Part shown: positions 53,954 to 64,000 of the stretch, piece after piece
Layout of the letters: the number at the start of each line of letters is the position of its first letter
Numbering within the stretch: position 1 is the first letter of the stretch
Origin: Henricia sp. BOLD:AAB3569
Lineage: Eukaryota > Echinodermata > Asteroidea > Spinulosida > Echinasteridae
Direction: 5' to 3'
Length of the DNA: 64,000 bases
Assembly: GCA_037783545.1 (NCBI GenBank)
Contig: JBBELK010000481.1
Location: forward strand, 1,364,001-1,428,000
The notes under the pieces: generated by a model
Databases searched by the model: none
What the model was told of the DNA's origin: nothing
The model's input: the letters and a program-made list of their open reading frames with translations, nothing else
Program-made: the position numbers and the translations under genes

Positions 53954-56410
53954 CCATATTATGAATAATAGGTCAAGTTTGGGCGGTCTGTTCTTGACAC
54001 GGGTAACTTGTTCTTGATGGATAGGTGGTGTGTGATTCTGTTCCGAGTGCAGGGTTCAAGTATTTTATTATGCACATTACAAATTATGCACATTAAAAAA
54101 AAATTGTTTTTATCATGTTTTGTAAGTAAATCACATCAAAACTAGCAACTGCTAATAAGAAGCATTGAGCAAAAGCATACGTTCATCAAGCAGAAGAAAA
54201 CGCAAAAGCAATTGCTTAAAAACATATTCATAAACCTTTGCTTTGGCTAACAGCTCTTTCTTAAGCTTCCTTAGCAATGCATAGTTCCGAGTTTGCCTAG
54301 TTAGCCCCGCCCCCTTGGATATTGTTGCTGTAGCTCACACGCTATCGTCAAAATGGCGACACACAACGCACAGAGCAATGGGACTTTCAACGAAAAGCAT
54401 AGATTCATTGGAGAAAACTCAAAGGTATTCATGTTTCAGGGTCGACAGTTATCTTAGAACACACCGAGTAAAGGCCAGTAATACAGGGATGTCATATATC
54501 ATGACATACGTGCTTTCGTACCTCTGAACAACGAAACGACCGGCCTTGAAACCACAAATTCACTCGGATCGTCGCATACAACACTGTACAAATTGTATGT
54601 GGCTGGCAGGACATATCGCGTGATCATGTTGTTGTTAGACAGTGCACTTTGACATATGTGGGTGACATCTGCTAGCTCTGTTGTGATTGGTCGGCAAGTT
54701 CGGTTGATTGACAGGTCGGAACTATATGCATTGCGTGGGGTTCTGAACAATAGCACTATTCACCAAGGGCTAGGGACACGCGTATTATATAATAGCTTTG
54801 TATAGACGCATGGGTTCGCTTTAAGTCCTCATCCGGGGTATACTACCATTCTCAGGCATAGATTTTTCGCCATGTAGCCGTTCAACAGGCATGTTGTTTG
54901 TCGAAACAAAACAGTTAGTGGTAGCTTTCTTGTGAGATATCGTAGCGAATAATCCTGCTTCTGTATATTTTAGACCTATACTAACCGTTCTAAAGGTAGA
55001 TAACGATTTATAAGAGTTAATAACAGTAAGTATTGTGTGATAAGCAAGAGCTCAAGCTCCTATTTGGGGATCTTGAAACACTAGAAGCAAATGCTTAGTG
55101 GCAAAAGCAAAAGCTTGTTTTTATGTATAATATACGTTTTTTTAAGACAGTATACATGATTGGTGTTTAGAAAATCAGAAATGTTCACAGATTTACGCCT
55201 AACTTACACAATTTAAACATGATGACCGTAAAAAACTTCCCCTGAAATTGTTTTGTCTGAAGTGGTATAGTCTTTGAGAAATAAGTAAAACAATTAGTTT
55301 TCGTCTCATGAGACGAAAATTCAATTCGCCCCTAAACCGTTTCACCCAAGTGCCATTTCGCCCAAAAATACTTCGTCCAAACACTACATCGCCCAAATGC
55401 CACTTTGTCCCAAAACCACTTCGTGCACTGGCCGTGGTTCAGGGCGAAATGGTTTAGGGGCGAAATGACTGCAAACCCTTTTTCTACGGAGCTGGTTTTT
55501 GCTCAGGTTGGTTTTAATCATGCACACCTTCAATTACACTCTTCCTCCATGATCACACAGGGGGATAAAACTATTTGTAACCAATCATGTATACTATCTT
55601 TAAGCAATCGCTAATCTGTGAAGCTTTTGCTTCAAAGTAGAAGCTTCTGCTTGAGAGCACATTGCTTATTTTTATAAGTAAAAGCCTAGAAAAAGCAATT
55701 GCTAGTTTTTTATGTATTCGGACCAGTATATACCATCAGAGCCAATGAATTTCCGTTTCTCTGAAAAAGACACGGTCACCTTTTTACAGATTTTGTCCCG
55801 CTTTGGGCTTAAAGTTTTGATGCAGTACCATTGACCATGAGTATTTGTAGCAGGGTTGTACACTATGAGCAACTAACAATGAAAGCTGGGCACAAACCAT
55901 TGTTATTAACAGTGGTGTGTGCCCAATTTCCATTGTTAGTTGCTCACAGTGGTAGTCGAGTTCATCATTACATGTAGCCTATATCACAGGTACATGTACA
56001 TGTATATCACATGTCCGTCACAAGTCCAGTAGCAAGAAGCAAAGGATAAACACGCACAAAAGAATGCCTTTGTTGGAGTCATTTGTGAAGACGTGTGATG
56101 GACTAGACTACAACCGTGATCTGTAATATGCAGAGAGAATTTGTGTGATTTTTAACACAAAATGGAAAATCATAGGCTCTGTAATTTTCTCATTTTAGGA
56201 GATAAAATTGTGTAATGTAATTAATTGGTGATTGTTTAAAACTTATTTGCGAAGTTTCTCAATTAAGTAATTTATAATGAAACTATAAATGTAGAACATT
56301 CATAATTTCGAGTGTAGGGTTTCGAGTGAAAATCCGCAACTTAACTGATAAAGACAAGTACACCGAAAAAAGAAAATTTGAGTAAGTGGTATATATAGAC
56401 AAATTAATTA
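53954..56410 (+). other. Gene 3' flank, no further gene recognised
   Basis: 54120-55720 contains many aagcaaaagc/gcttttgctt words in both orientations, interrupted by MITE B copy 6. A family L palindrome is at 55858-55953. No clear AATAAA just after the stop; the 3' UTR end cannot be placed. Confidence 0.5.
55145..55599. mobile_element. Palindromic MITE family B, copy 6
   Basis: Ends ...GACAGTATACATGATTGG and CCAATCATGTATACTATC with TTA flanks; somewhat worn inside. Confidence 0.85.
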
Positions 56411-56541
56411 ATAAAGGCACAGGTTCGTCAGCAATGCGCGCGCGCCAAATTCGTGCCACGAAATACGCAAAGGCATGGAGCTGCGTATTTCGTGGCACGA
56501 ATTTGGCGGACGCGCATTGCTGACGAGCCTGTGCCTTTTAA
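56411..56541. repeat. Palindromic MITE family A, copy 5
   Basis: AAAGGCACAGGTTCGTCAGC to its complement, 131 bp. Confidence 0.9.
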
Positions 56542-57104
56542 CGTTATTTAATCAAAACCAATCAATAATCAGAAAAGAATTGAGTGATCACAACAATACC
56601 TTATATCACAATCTTGCCAAATTAAATAGATGTGAGCCGCTCCACCAAAAAGAGGCGCTTGTCGCACAGGCCAGAACTGAGATAATGGCTCATTTATGCA
56701 TGTACATTTATGTCAAGTATATAGGGCATTTGTTTTATCGATACCAGGATTTCTGCATGAGACCACCTATTAAGTATCCATCTATCACCTAAAGAAATTT
56801 AAGTGAATAAATACTACCAGAAAACAGTTCTTTCAGTGTTTTTCTAAAGCATATATACTTTTATGAAACTCGGCTAATTTAGCTGAAACAATGGGAAAAT
56901 CACTGATAATCCATGCTTATTTTCATCGTCTTCGGCAGGGGTTGGCACCATCGAGATATATACACTGGATGAAGCAACGACGTCTAAAATTGAAGCCACC
57001 GTCCGCCATTGTACCCAATAAAATACAATGCCTTGCCTAGACATGGTCATGATTATTTCCTATTGGGCTATAGCCATATTGCATAATATGCAAATAGTGG
57101 CGCG

Positions 57105-57965
57105 ATGTTCAAGATCCATCGGGGTGTGGCAACTCATAGATCATTGACCGTTTTCACCTCGGCACTGCAGCACGAGCCTGTTCATTTATCCGGTCCTGTA
57201 CGTGTTCGCCAATCTTTGTTGTTGAATCACAGCAAAACTTTCGGTATGTTAGAACAGGACTTACACGTCGATTTTAGCCAGGATTCAATCAATCCAGCAG
57301 CAAGCCAGAACACAAATTCACAGGGCCTTACATTAGACAGCATATCGGCCATAATAAAGGACGCAGTTGGCGGGGTCAAAGAATACATTAACGACGCACT
57401 GTCCAGTACAAAAACACAGGTGTTGGAAAACGCAAAAGTGCAGTGGAAATTCAAAGGTAGAGAAAAGGTAGAGAAAGCGCTGGCAAAGATTCAGAAAGGG
57501 GACATTCGATCCGCTACGACAGAATTAAACTCCGTAATTTCTGAATTGAACACGAGAAGTAAGCACATTAAGTTAGCAGACAAAAGCGAGCACGACCGGA
57601 AAGTTGTAGACGAATATCAGGCAGAAGAGCTGGCAGACAACAGCGATGACGAAAAGAGAATTAAGTCGGCCATTAAATCGGCAGCAGCAAAACAAAAGGC
57701 GAAGCCAACCAAAGCACAGGCTAAACGAGCTGCACCTTACCCAAGACGCTCCGAGACGTACCCTATCGTGAAGGCAAAATGGCTGGCCACAGTGGTAATT
57801 TTCGCCGCTATTTTCAGTTCAATCGATTCCCAATTGCAAGCACAAGTGGGCCACACTCAACATATTTCTGTTTTGCCTGCGGAAAGACCGGACAGTGGCG
57901 TCGAAACTGCCCCGGGTTTGCTGCATTTTCCAAGTCAAGAGAAAAGCAAGGAGGGCACCAGTAGG
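57105..57965 (+). pseudogene. DIRS-like Gag remnant with CCHC-like knuckle
   Basis: The first frame (from 57105) gives an alpha-helical, Lys-rich protein (VEKALAKIQKGDIRSATTEL). A frameshift near 57770 moves the continuation to another frame, which holds CFACGKTGQWRRNCP, a zinc knuckle with Gln in place of the usual His. Role in the family: RNA binding and particle formation. Confidence 0.7.
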
Positions 57966-58317
57966 CCAGCTCACAGCAGTGGTGCAGGTGAGCTCGGGGT
58001 GCTACAGAATTTTGATTTTCATTTTTGTGCACTGGCAAAGATAATTTATTACAGATTGTTTTACGGGAAAACACAGAATTACGTACAAAATGTATGACGT
58101 ACTAGAGCATTGTCCATTATAGGAAGTTACTGTGGAATGGACAGTATTTGTCACCCATTTGTTTTACTGATAGCATGTTTTAAAGGCATTTCTTTGGCTT
58201 TCAGAATACAATACAAGGAATGTAAATGTCAGACATGTTTCACAAGACAGGACGGAGCAAGAACACGTGCAACAACATTGTTTCACAGCAGGTTTCGCGG
58301 GACAGAATACCGTTGAT

Positions 58318-59054
58318 CAAGGGTACGACTCTGAATTTTATTTGTCAAACTTCTTTGAATACGAACAAGGAAATTCCGAACCCATTGTGCGTGGTCGAAT
58401 GAAAGCGAGCATTCAATTCCGGTTACAAAATACCCTTGAGCAAATCGGCTCTGAATAATTATCAGTTTGTATCAGACGCCATAAATGATCTGATTTCCTA
58501 ACAACTGAATGTTAAAGCATTTGATCCACCCGAGATCGTTAACCCCCTATCAGTGTTTATTCAGAGTTCAGGAAAGAAACGCCTGATTTTAGACCTCAGG
58601 TATATGCAACCAGCACAATTCGAGGACTGGTCTGTTGCTCTACAGTACTTCACAAAAGGTGATTTTATTTTAAGTCCGGATACCATCATATTGACATTTT
58701 CCAGCACACCGTAGATTCCTCAGCTTTGCGTGGGATGCAATACTAGATATTTTTCTTTCCATGTACTACCATTCGGGCTATCTTCAGCACCTATAGCATT
58801 TTTACCAAATGCATAAGACCACTCGTAAAACACTGGAGAGAGAAAGGTTTTCTCATTATCGTTTATCTAGATGACGGGTGGTGTACATCACCTTCTCAAT
58901 GTGATAGTAAACGGATCGCCAGTTCTGTTAAAAATGATTTATTGAGTGCAGGTTTTGTGCCAAATGCTGATAAATCTGTTTGGACACTGGTTCAAATCAT
59001 TGACTGGCTCGGGATTACCTGGGACACAGAGCTTACTTTCATGCATCGATGATT
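58318..59054 (+). pseudogene. DIRS-like reverse transcriptase remnant
   Basis: Recognisable pieces: IVRGRMKASIQF, KRLILDLRYMQP, LPFGLSSAP, IIVYLDDGWCTSP (catalytic YLDD at 58864-58875), DLLSAGFVPN and KSVWTLVQIIDWLGITWD. At least five in-frame stops or shifts interrupt it. Confidence 0.82.
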
Positions 59055-59079
59055 TGATGAAAACATTACCGTATATAAC

Positions 59080-61036
59080 AGCTAGAAGATTAGCTGTGTT
59101 TGTAGGTAAAGTAATTTCATTAATGCCAGTCACAGGACATGTAGCTCAATTGAAAACCAGGTTTTCTTCAATGGCTATTAGTGAACAGAAACATTGGGAC
59201 AAAGTGTCTTGCCTTCCCAGTGACAGTACAATTATTGAAGATTTTTTTTTCTGGAAAAACAACGTAAGGAATCTTAACATGAGAAATGTTTTCCGCTATT
59301 CTGTTCCACAGGTGTTGGTATACTCAGACGCTATCATCGGATGTGGGGCATGGGCAGACGGTGAGGGCATGAGATTAAATTATGCGTGGTCGCAGGTAGA
59401 AGTTCTACTTGGAGAGAACTGAAAGCAGTTGCACTGGCATTGCAAGCATTTGGCCCAGGGCTGAAGGGTAAATGTGTGAAAGTATATTCGGATAACAAGG
59501 GAGTAGAAGCTGTGGTTAAGAAAGGGAATATGAAAATGGACCTACATAACCTAAGTATTCAAATAGCTTCATTTTGCAGAATCATGGACATTAATTTGCA
59601 AGTCCATTGGGTACCTGGGTCATTCCGTGTCAATTCAACGAGCTTTTGGACCTGACCATCACGGATTGAAATGAAATTTGGTGTGCTGATTGGACTCCTT
59701 GAGAAACCCCGAGAACTGAAATTATATGTAATTCGGTAAATTAATTTTTGAGATACGGGTCAACGAACTTTGGACTAATTAGCATAACCTGCTATGCTTA
59801 GACAATTATATCTCTAAAAGTAATGGACCTACAGAGATAAACTTTACATCATTTTAAAGCTCTTGAAATGGCCTTCATTTTATAAAATAACATCAAAATT
59901 GTATCTCGTACCACAAAAAAGTTATGTGATTTTATAACCTTTGACCTTGATTTGCAAAAATGCGTATTTGTCAAAATGCGTAATTTCCAGAAAGATTTGG
60001 GATGGGCACTCTTACAGTTTTTGAGTTACGATAATTTAAACATGTAAATGCCATGTAAATACCATGTAAATAACATGTAACTGTGTATGTACATGTGCTG
60101 TAAGAGTGCCCATCCCAAATCTTTCTGGAAATGTTCCTTACATCTTTAGCTAACAAATAAAAAAATATTACGCATTTTGACAAATACGCATTTTTGCAAA
60201 TCAAGGTCAAAGGTTATAAATTCACATAACTTTTTTGTGGTACGAGATACAATTTTGATGTAATATTATAAAATAAAGGCCATTTCAAGAGCTTTAAAAT
60301 GATGTAAAGTTTATCTCTGTAGGTCCATTACTTTTAGAGATATAATTGTCCAAACATAGCAGGTTATGCTAATTAGTCCAAAGTTCGTTGATCCGTATCT
60401 CAAAAATTAATTGACCGATTACATAAAATTTCAGTTCTCGGGGTTTCTCAAGGAGTCCAATCAACACACCAAATTTCAATCCGTGATGGTCAGGTCCAAA
60501 AGCTCGTTGAATTGACACGGAATGACCCACCTAGAGAAGAGAACATACAAGCTGATAAACTGAGCAGGGAAGTAGATCTTGACGATTGGGGTGTGTCCTG
60601 TCATTTCTTTGATTTCATGGACAAACTGTGGGGGCCGCATACAGTAGACCGTTTTGCTGACAATTTGAATGCAAAATTGAGCATGTTCAATTCCAAATAT
60701 TGGTGTCCAAACACTAGCCAGGTTGATGCCTTTTCAGTTTCGTGGGAAACTGAAAATAACTGGCTTGTTCCCCCTGTTTGCCTGATAGGGCAAGCAATAA
60801 AACACGTGAAAGTATGTAGAGCAAAAGCTACACTGGTAGCCCCGGCATGGCCTTCATCCCCCTTTTGGCCTCTGTTATTCTCAGAACAGAGTCCATTTGC
60901 CAGCACTGTTGCTGAAATATTAAGGTTTTCGGATCCGACCAACATATTTATCCAAGGTAGAAACTGTAAAACTATGTTTGGCACCAGTCATTTCAGAAAT
61001 GAAGTAATATGTGTGAGATTAGACGGGAGTCGGTGA
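59080..61036 (+). pseudogene. DIRS-like RNase H and downstream conserved region, split by insertion
   Basis: RNase H motifs: LVYSDAIIGCGAW (first Asp), STWRELKAVALAL (Glu), VKVYSDNKGVEAV (Asp), then a final Asp/Lys-Leu-Ser-Arg box. A 912-bp element separates the last box from the rest. After it come WGPHTVDRFADNLN, FNSKYWCP and VAPAWPSSPFWPLLF, typical of DIRS/Ngaro elements. There is a frameshift near 59390. Confidence 0.82.
59617..60528. mobile_element. 912-bp fold-back element inserted in RNase H
   Basis: Arms of about 430 bp: GGGTCATTCCGTGTCAATTC at the left and its exact complement at the right. The 4-bp word ACCT lies on both sides (59613-59616, 60529-60532). The arms are identical for at least 48 bp at the tips, so the insertion is young. 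No transposase; superfamily not assigned. Confidence 0.9.
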
Positions 61037-61039
61037 GCT

Positions 61040-61450
61040 CGGCCTTTTCAGACAAATACAGAAATAGTTAACACACATTTTGTTCACTGGAACCATTAAA
61101 TTCTTACATTTCACTGGAACTGCTTAAGTTATCTGTTACATTAAATTATAACGAAGGTGATTAACTTTTCAGAAAAACAGATTTTTTTTAACTCACTGGA
61201 GCTACTACATTCAAAATGCTCACCGGAGCAATTGCTTATTAGTCTGTCACATAAACTCGGGTTTAACGGATTTTGTTTTGCTCACTGGAGCTACTATAGA
61301 TTACAGAAGCTCACTGGAGCTCCTTGAGTAATCTATATGAGATTAGACGTACATGTATGGCCATATATGAGATCAGCCATAAGATTATATAGGCCAACTA
61401 TAGCTGCTATAGATTAGAGCTTACTGGAGCCATGGATATGAGCTTACCTC
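61040..61450 (+). repeat. Scattered TCACTGGAGC motifs
   Basis: Seven copies of t(t/c)act(g/c)gga(g/a)c at irregular spacing between RNase H and recombinase traces. Not a regular array. Confidence 0.5.
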
Positions 61451-61460
61451 ATAGCCATGC

Positions 61461-61757
61461 ATGTATAACGATAACGCACCGTATAGCCGAATTGAATCGG
61501 CATTTTTCGCTATACGTTGGGGTTTAGACTGTTCACCTAACTCGTGCTCCTCAAATCCGTTTAATTCGAGATTTCTTCATTTGTTGTTAGACGGTTTGAA
61601 AAGACTCTTAGCTAAACCTGTTAACAGAAAAGAGCCAATTACAGCAGACATATTGTGCACGTTAGTTGGACATTTCAATACGGGTGAATTAAAAGGACTC
61701 GGACTATGCTCCACGATGCTCCATGATGCGGGGTCTTCAGTTCCCCCTCCTCCAGAC
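61461..61757 (+). pseudogene. Tyrosine recombinase N-terminal remnant
   Basis: One open stretch of about 95 residues with HLLLDGLKRLLAKPVNRKEP, then IT.DIL..LV...NTGEL, the N-terminal core-binding region of YR retrotransposon recombinases. The catalytic R..H..R..Y half is missing, ending in a Pro-rich tail. Confidence 0.7.
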
Positions 61758-63330
61758 TGACCAGGCTCCTAGTTTTCCAAGACGCCAAGTCCATTCATGA
61801 AACTTTCAAAGTGACCGGAAGTGGCCATCACTGACTTCCGGTGCAGAAGTGTCGTATACCATTATACCATCATCATCCACATCATGTTTAAGGTCAATTT
61901 CACACAACCCTTTGAAGATTTTGCTAACATGGAACTATATTGCTGAAACCTAAGACACTACATTTACAGGTCAAGCTTGAAGATGGATGCTGTAATGACG
62001 TAATAGCCATTAAAACACTTGAAACATTTAAAACTGGTTCGGTGGATACTACCTGCCTGTCATCGTAAATTAACCCACGACTCTTTGTACCTATGTCTGC
62101 TTCATGTAAGCATCAACCCTGTTCGTATTGTGATAGTGTGGCGAAATAGGGAAGACTGGCAAACTACGATGGAGAGAAATCCCACCGCCACCACCATTGT
62201 GGCGAACACGGAAAGGATGTGATTAACAACCATAAGAAATCTCACCGCTGCCACTATTGTGGCCAATGAAGTGAGGCCAACCGATTCCCCGGGATCGGTC
62301 GGCCGATACGGTAGGCCCTATCCGACGATACTCTACAGTAGTGCTTCCACCAGACGAAATAGTTCGAAGCCTAAACTTACAGAGTTTAACCTCTCTGGTT
62401 GAGCTTTCAAAGGCATGTGGGCTCCAAGGCGACCACGAAAAAGAAGATCGAGTTCACACTCACCAGTTTGTTCAGAACCTCACATCTACAAAACAGATAA
62501 TTCAGGGGTGCAACCGCAGACCGTTTACACACTGATTTCCACTATGCGTAGTATCAACTCTGGTACAGGAAGCATGGTCACGACACAGTCAAGATCCTCG
62601 AACGAACCTCCATATGATGCTCAAAGCTAGTTAACAGTTTGGCTTTCTGCAAACTATGCTGAGACTCGAACATCATTCCTAATTGTCTTCGACTATGGGA
62701 TCTCATTTGGAACCACAAGTCGGACCATATCCTGCAAGCTTCCATCCCGGCCCTTCTACGAATCCATATCTCAAGTAAAAAGAGCCCACGCACGGAAGAC
62801 CTTTTGCAATGTAAATGTGATACTGCTCAAGAACTTCTCCAAGACAGAATCATCAAGCACCCACCCCTACAGGACCACGTGTTGCAAGCAGATCTGGAAA
62901 TTTTATCAGCTTTGTCATGCTCGCCCTTCCACTCAACGTCGGGCAACTGACGATCTTTTATATCCTCTCGTAAGCACTGAACTTTGCGTCCCAGTTTGAC
63001 AATTCAGTCCTGGCCGTCCAGATTCCCCGACAACCAGACTGTCGGGCACAACGTCCATGCAGCCAATTCATTTCATCATCCTAGAGTCAACTCATCGGTC
63101 AACTGCACCCAAGTGTAGCTTACAGCATCTACAGCCAAGAATGATTACTAGAGACAATTAAGGAGCCAAGACCCAAGATGTGAAGACTGTGGCTGTCGGA
63201 TCCCTTGTACCCAAACTCGGCCAATCACCAGTACGACCACAGTCTTCATTACATAAGCAGTATCTCTCACAAGATTCAATGCATTCTTAAACACGCCAAC
63301 ATCAGGGTATACCACTCATCAACCATAATT
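61758..63330 (+). other. Degraded region, possible C2H2 zinc-finger trace
   Basis: In one frame (about 62105-62268) it reads PCSYCDSVAK, a stop, then GEKSHRHHHCGEHGK and NNHKKSHRCHYCGQ, like a worn C2H2 array with GEK linkers. The cysteine spacing is incomplete, so this is weak. The rest of the region shows no gene. Confidence 0.3.
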
Positions 63331-64000
63331 ATTGCTGGGCGACTAGTGGATTTTGGTACTCGCGAGTAATAGATTATTCGCGAGTACTTGGCAAAGTATC
63401 AAAAATTAAGAAGAACAAAAATACACGTTTGTGTGTATATAATATAAGTAACTAACTGTACATCGTAAATTTGCCGCCCTATTTTTGTTTCAAAAAATGC
63501 ATAGATGGTGAACTTCAGCATGGATTATTTCGTATTTGCCTCCTAAAAAACGTCCTCGATTTATGAAAATCAAACGGTCTTGTTTCGCGATTAGACGGCA
63601 TAAGTTTGTTATAATTCTCCTTCAACCCGTGCATGTAGATAATGTAACAGCATGTATTAATCGCGAGTAATCGCGAATTACGAGTAGCGCAATGAAACAG
63701 TTCATTGAACCGGGCATACGCACGCGGCAGATGACATGTGGAGATCTGCAGTCGTTGTACTCGATCGTTGTGGTTCAAAACATGTTTGTCGGACTTTCGG
63801 CTAGCACAAAGGACATAATGAATTGAAATAGTCGGCATACACAACAAATAAGTAACCTGCACACAGGTCGCCTTTTAAGTGTGCTGGGAAACAGGCATGT
63901 TACAGTGTTACAATATTGCGACTAATCGCAATATGTAACAGAACAGTACTCGTGGCGCCACGATTAATCGAGTAGTTTAAAAATGATAGTCACGAGTACG
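63331..64000. mobile_element. hAT-like repeat, left part, runs off the window
   Basis: Begins attgctgggcgactagtgg and then has ACTCGCGAGTA words. CGATTAATCGAGTAG and cacgagtac near the end are in opposite sense. The start resembles GCTGGGCGA-type hAT ends; this is by style only. Confidence 0.4.

Larger units (their letters stand above)
57105..61757 (+). mobile_element. Broken DIRS/Ngaro-like tyrosine-recombinase retrotransposon
   Basis: In order: Gag-like frame with zinc knuckle, reverse transcriptase, RNase H, a conserved post-RNase H region, and the start of a tyrosine recombinase. That gene order, the YLDD reverse transcriptase with an N-x-x-K-S-x-W-type motif, and the recombinase remnant fit the DIRS order. 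Several stops, frameshifts and one foreign insertion mean it is dead. Terminal repeats were not identified, so the outer limits are those of the coding traces. Confidence 0.8.

Noticed and set aside
57105-58097. 330-codon open frame as a host gene
   Set aside because: It runs into the zinc knuckle region in the wrong frame and is followed by reverse transcriptase and RNase H traces, so it is the Gag part of a broken retrotransposon.
1-64000. Bacterial or viral operon content
   Set aside because: No dense gene packing, ribosome sites or phage-like genes; spliced exons and MITEs show a metazoan nuclear genome.

Overview
This is eukaryotic genomic DNA. Short exons with GT..AG borders sit in introns of up to 8 kb that are packed with palindromic non-autonomous DNA transposons, tRNA-derived SINE-like copies and minisatellites. 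Nothing looks bacterial. The domain mix (DEG/ENaC channel, LDLa, kringle, SRCR) and the repeat style suggest a marine deuterostome invertebrate. An echinoderm such as a sea star is my best guess, but I cannot prove it from the sequence.

One gene dominates. Twenty consecutive plus-strand exons between 1057 and 53953 join in one open frame of about 978 codons and end in TAA. In order they encode three LDL-receptor class A (LDLa) modules, a small four-cysteine module, a kringle, an SRCR domain, a short exon with a furin-like RGKR site, three more LDLa or LDLa-like modules, and then the extracellular core, second membrane helix and pore signature (GCS) of a degenerin/epithelial sodium channel. 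The first membrane helix and the start codon are not in the window and must lie to the left. The ten module exons are all phase 1-1 and multiples of three. The channel exons have mixed phases. This suggests that a shuffled ectodomain cassette was inserted into the extracellular loop of an ion channel. One intron (46823-48611) is GC-AG.

The introns are nearly all repeats: at least eight palindromic element families (several with visible TTA/TAA or TA target duplications), a 594-bp near-perfect palindrome, a 4.06-kb fold-back, GC-rich Harbinger-like elements, Tc1/mariner-like fold-backs, and arrays with 10-, 12-, 15-, 21- and 23-bp units. Several insertions are nested and give relative ages. 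Many end within 20-70 bp of a splice site.

Downstream of the gene (about 54-57 kb) there are more repeats. A broken tyrosine-recombinase retrotransposon (DIRS/Ngaro-like; Gag with a zinc knuckle, reverse transcriptase, RNase H, recombinase remnant) lies at 57.1-61.8 kb. Its RNase H region is split by a 912-bp fold-back element. The last 2 kb hold a degraded region with a weak zinc-finger-like trace and the start of a hAT-like repeat that runs off the end.
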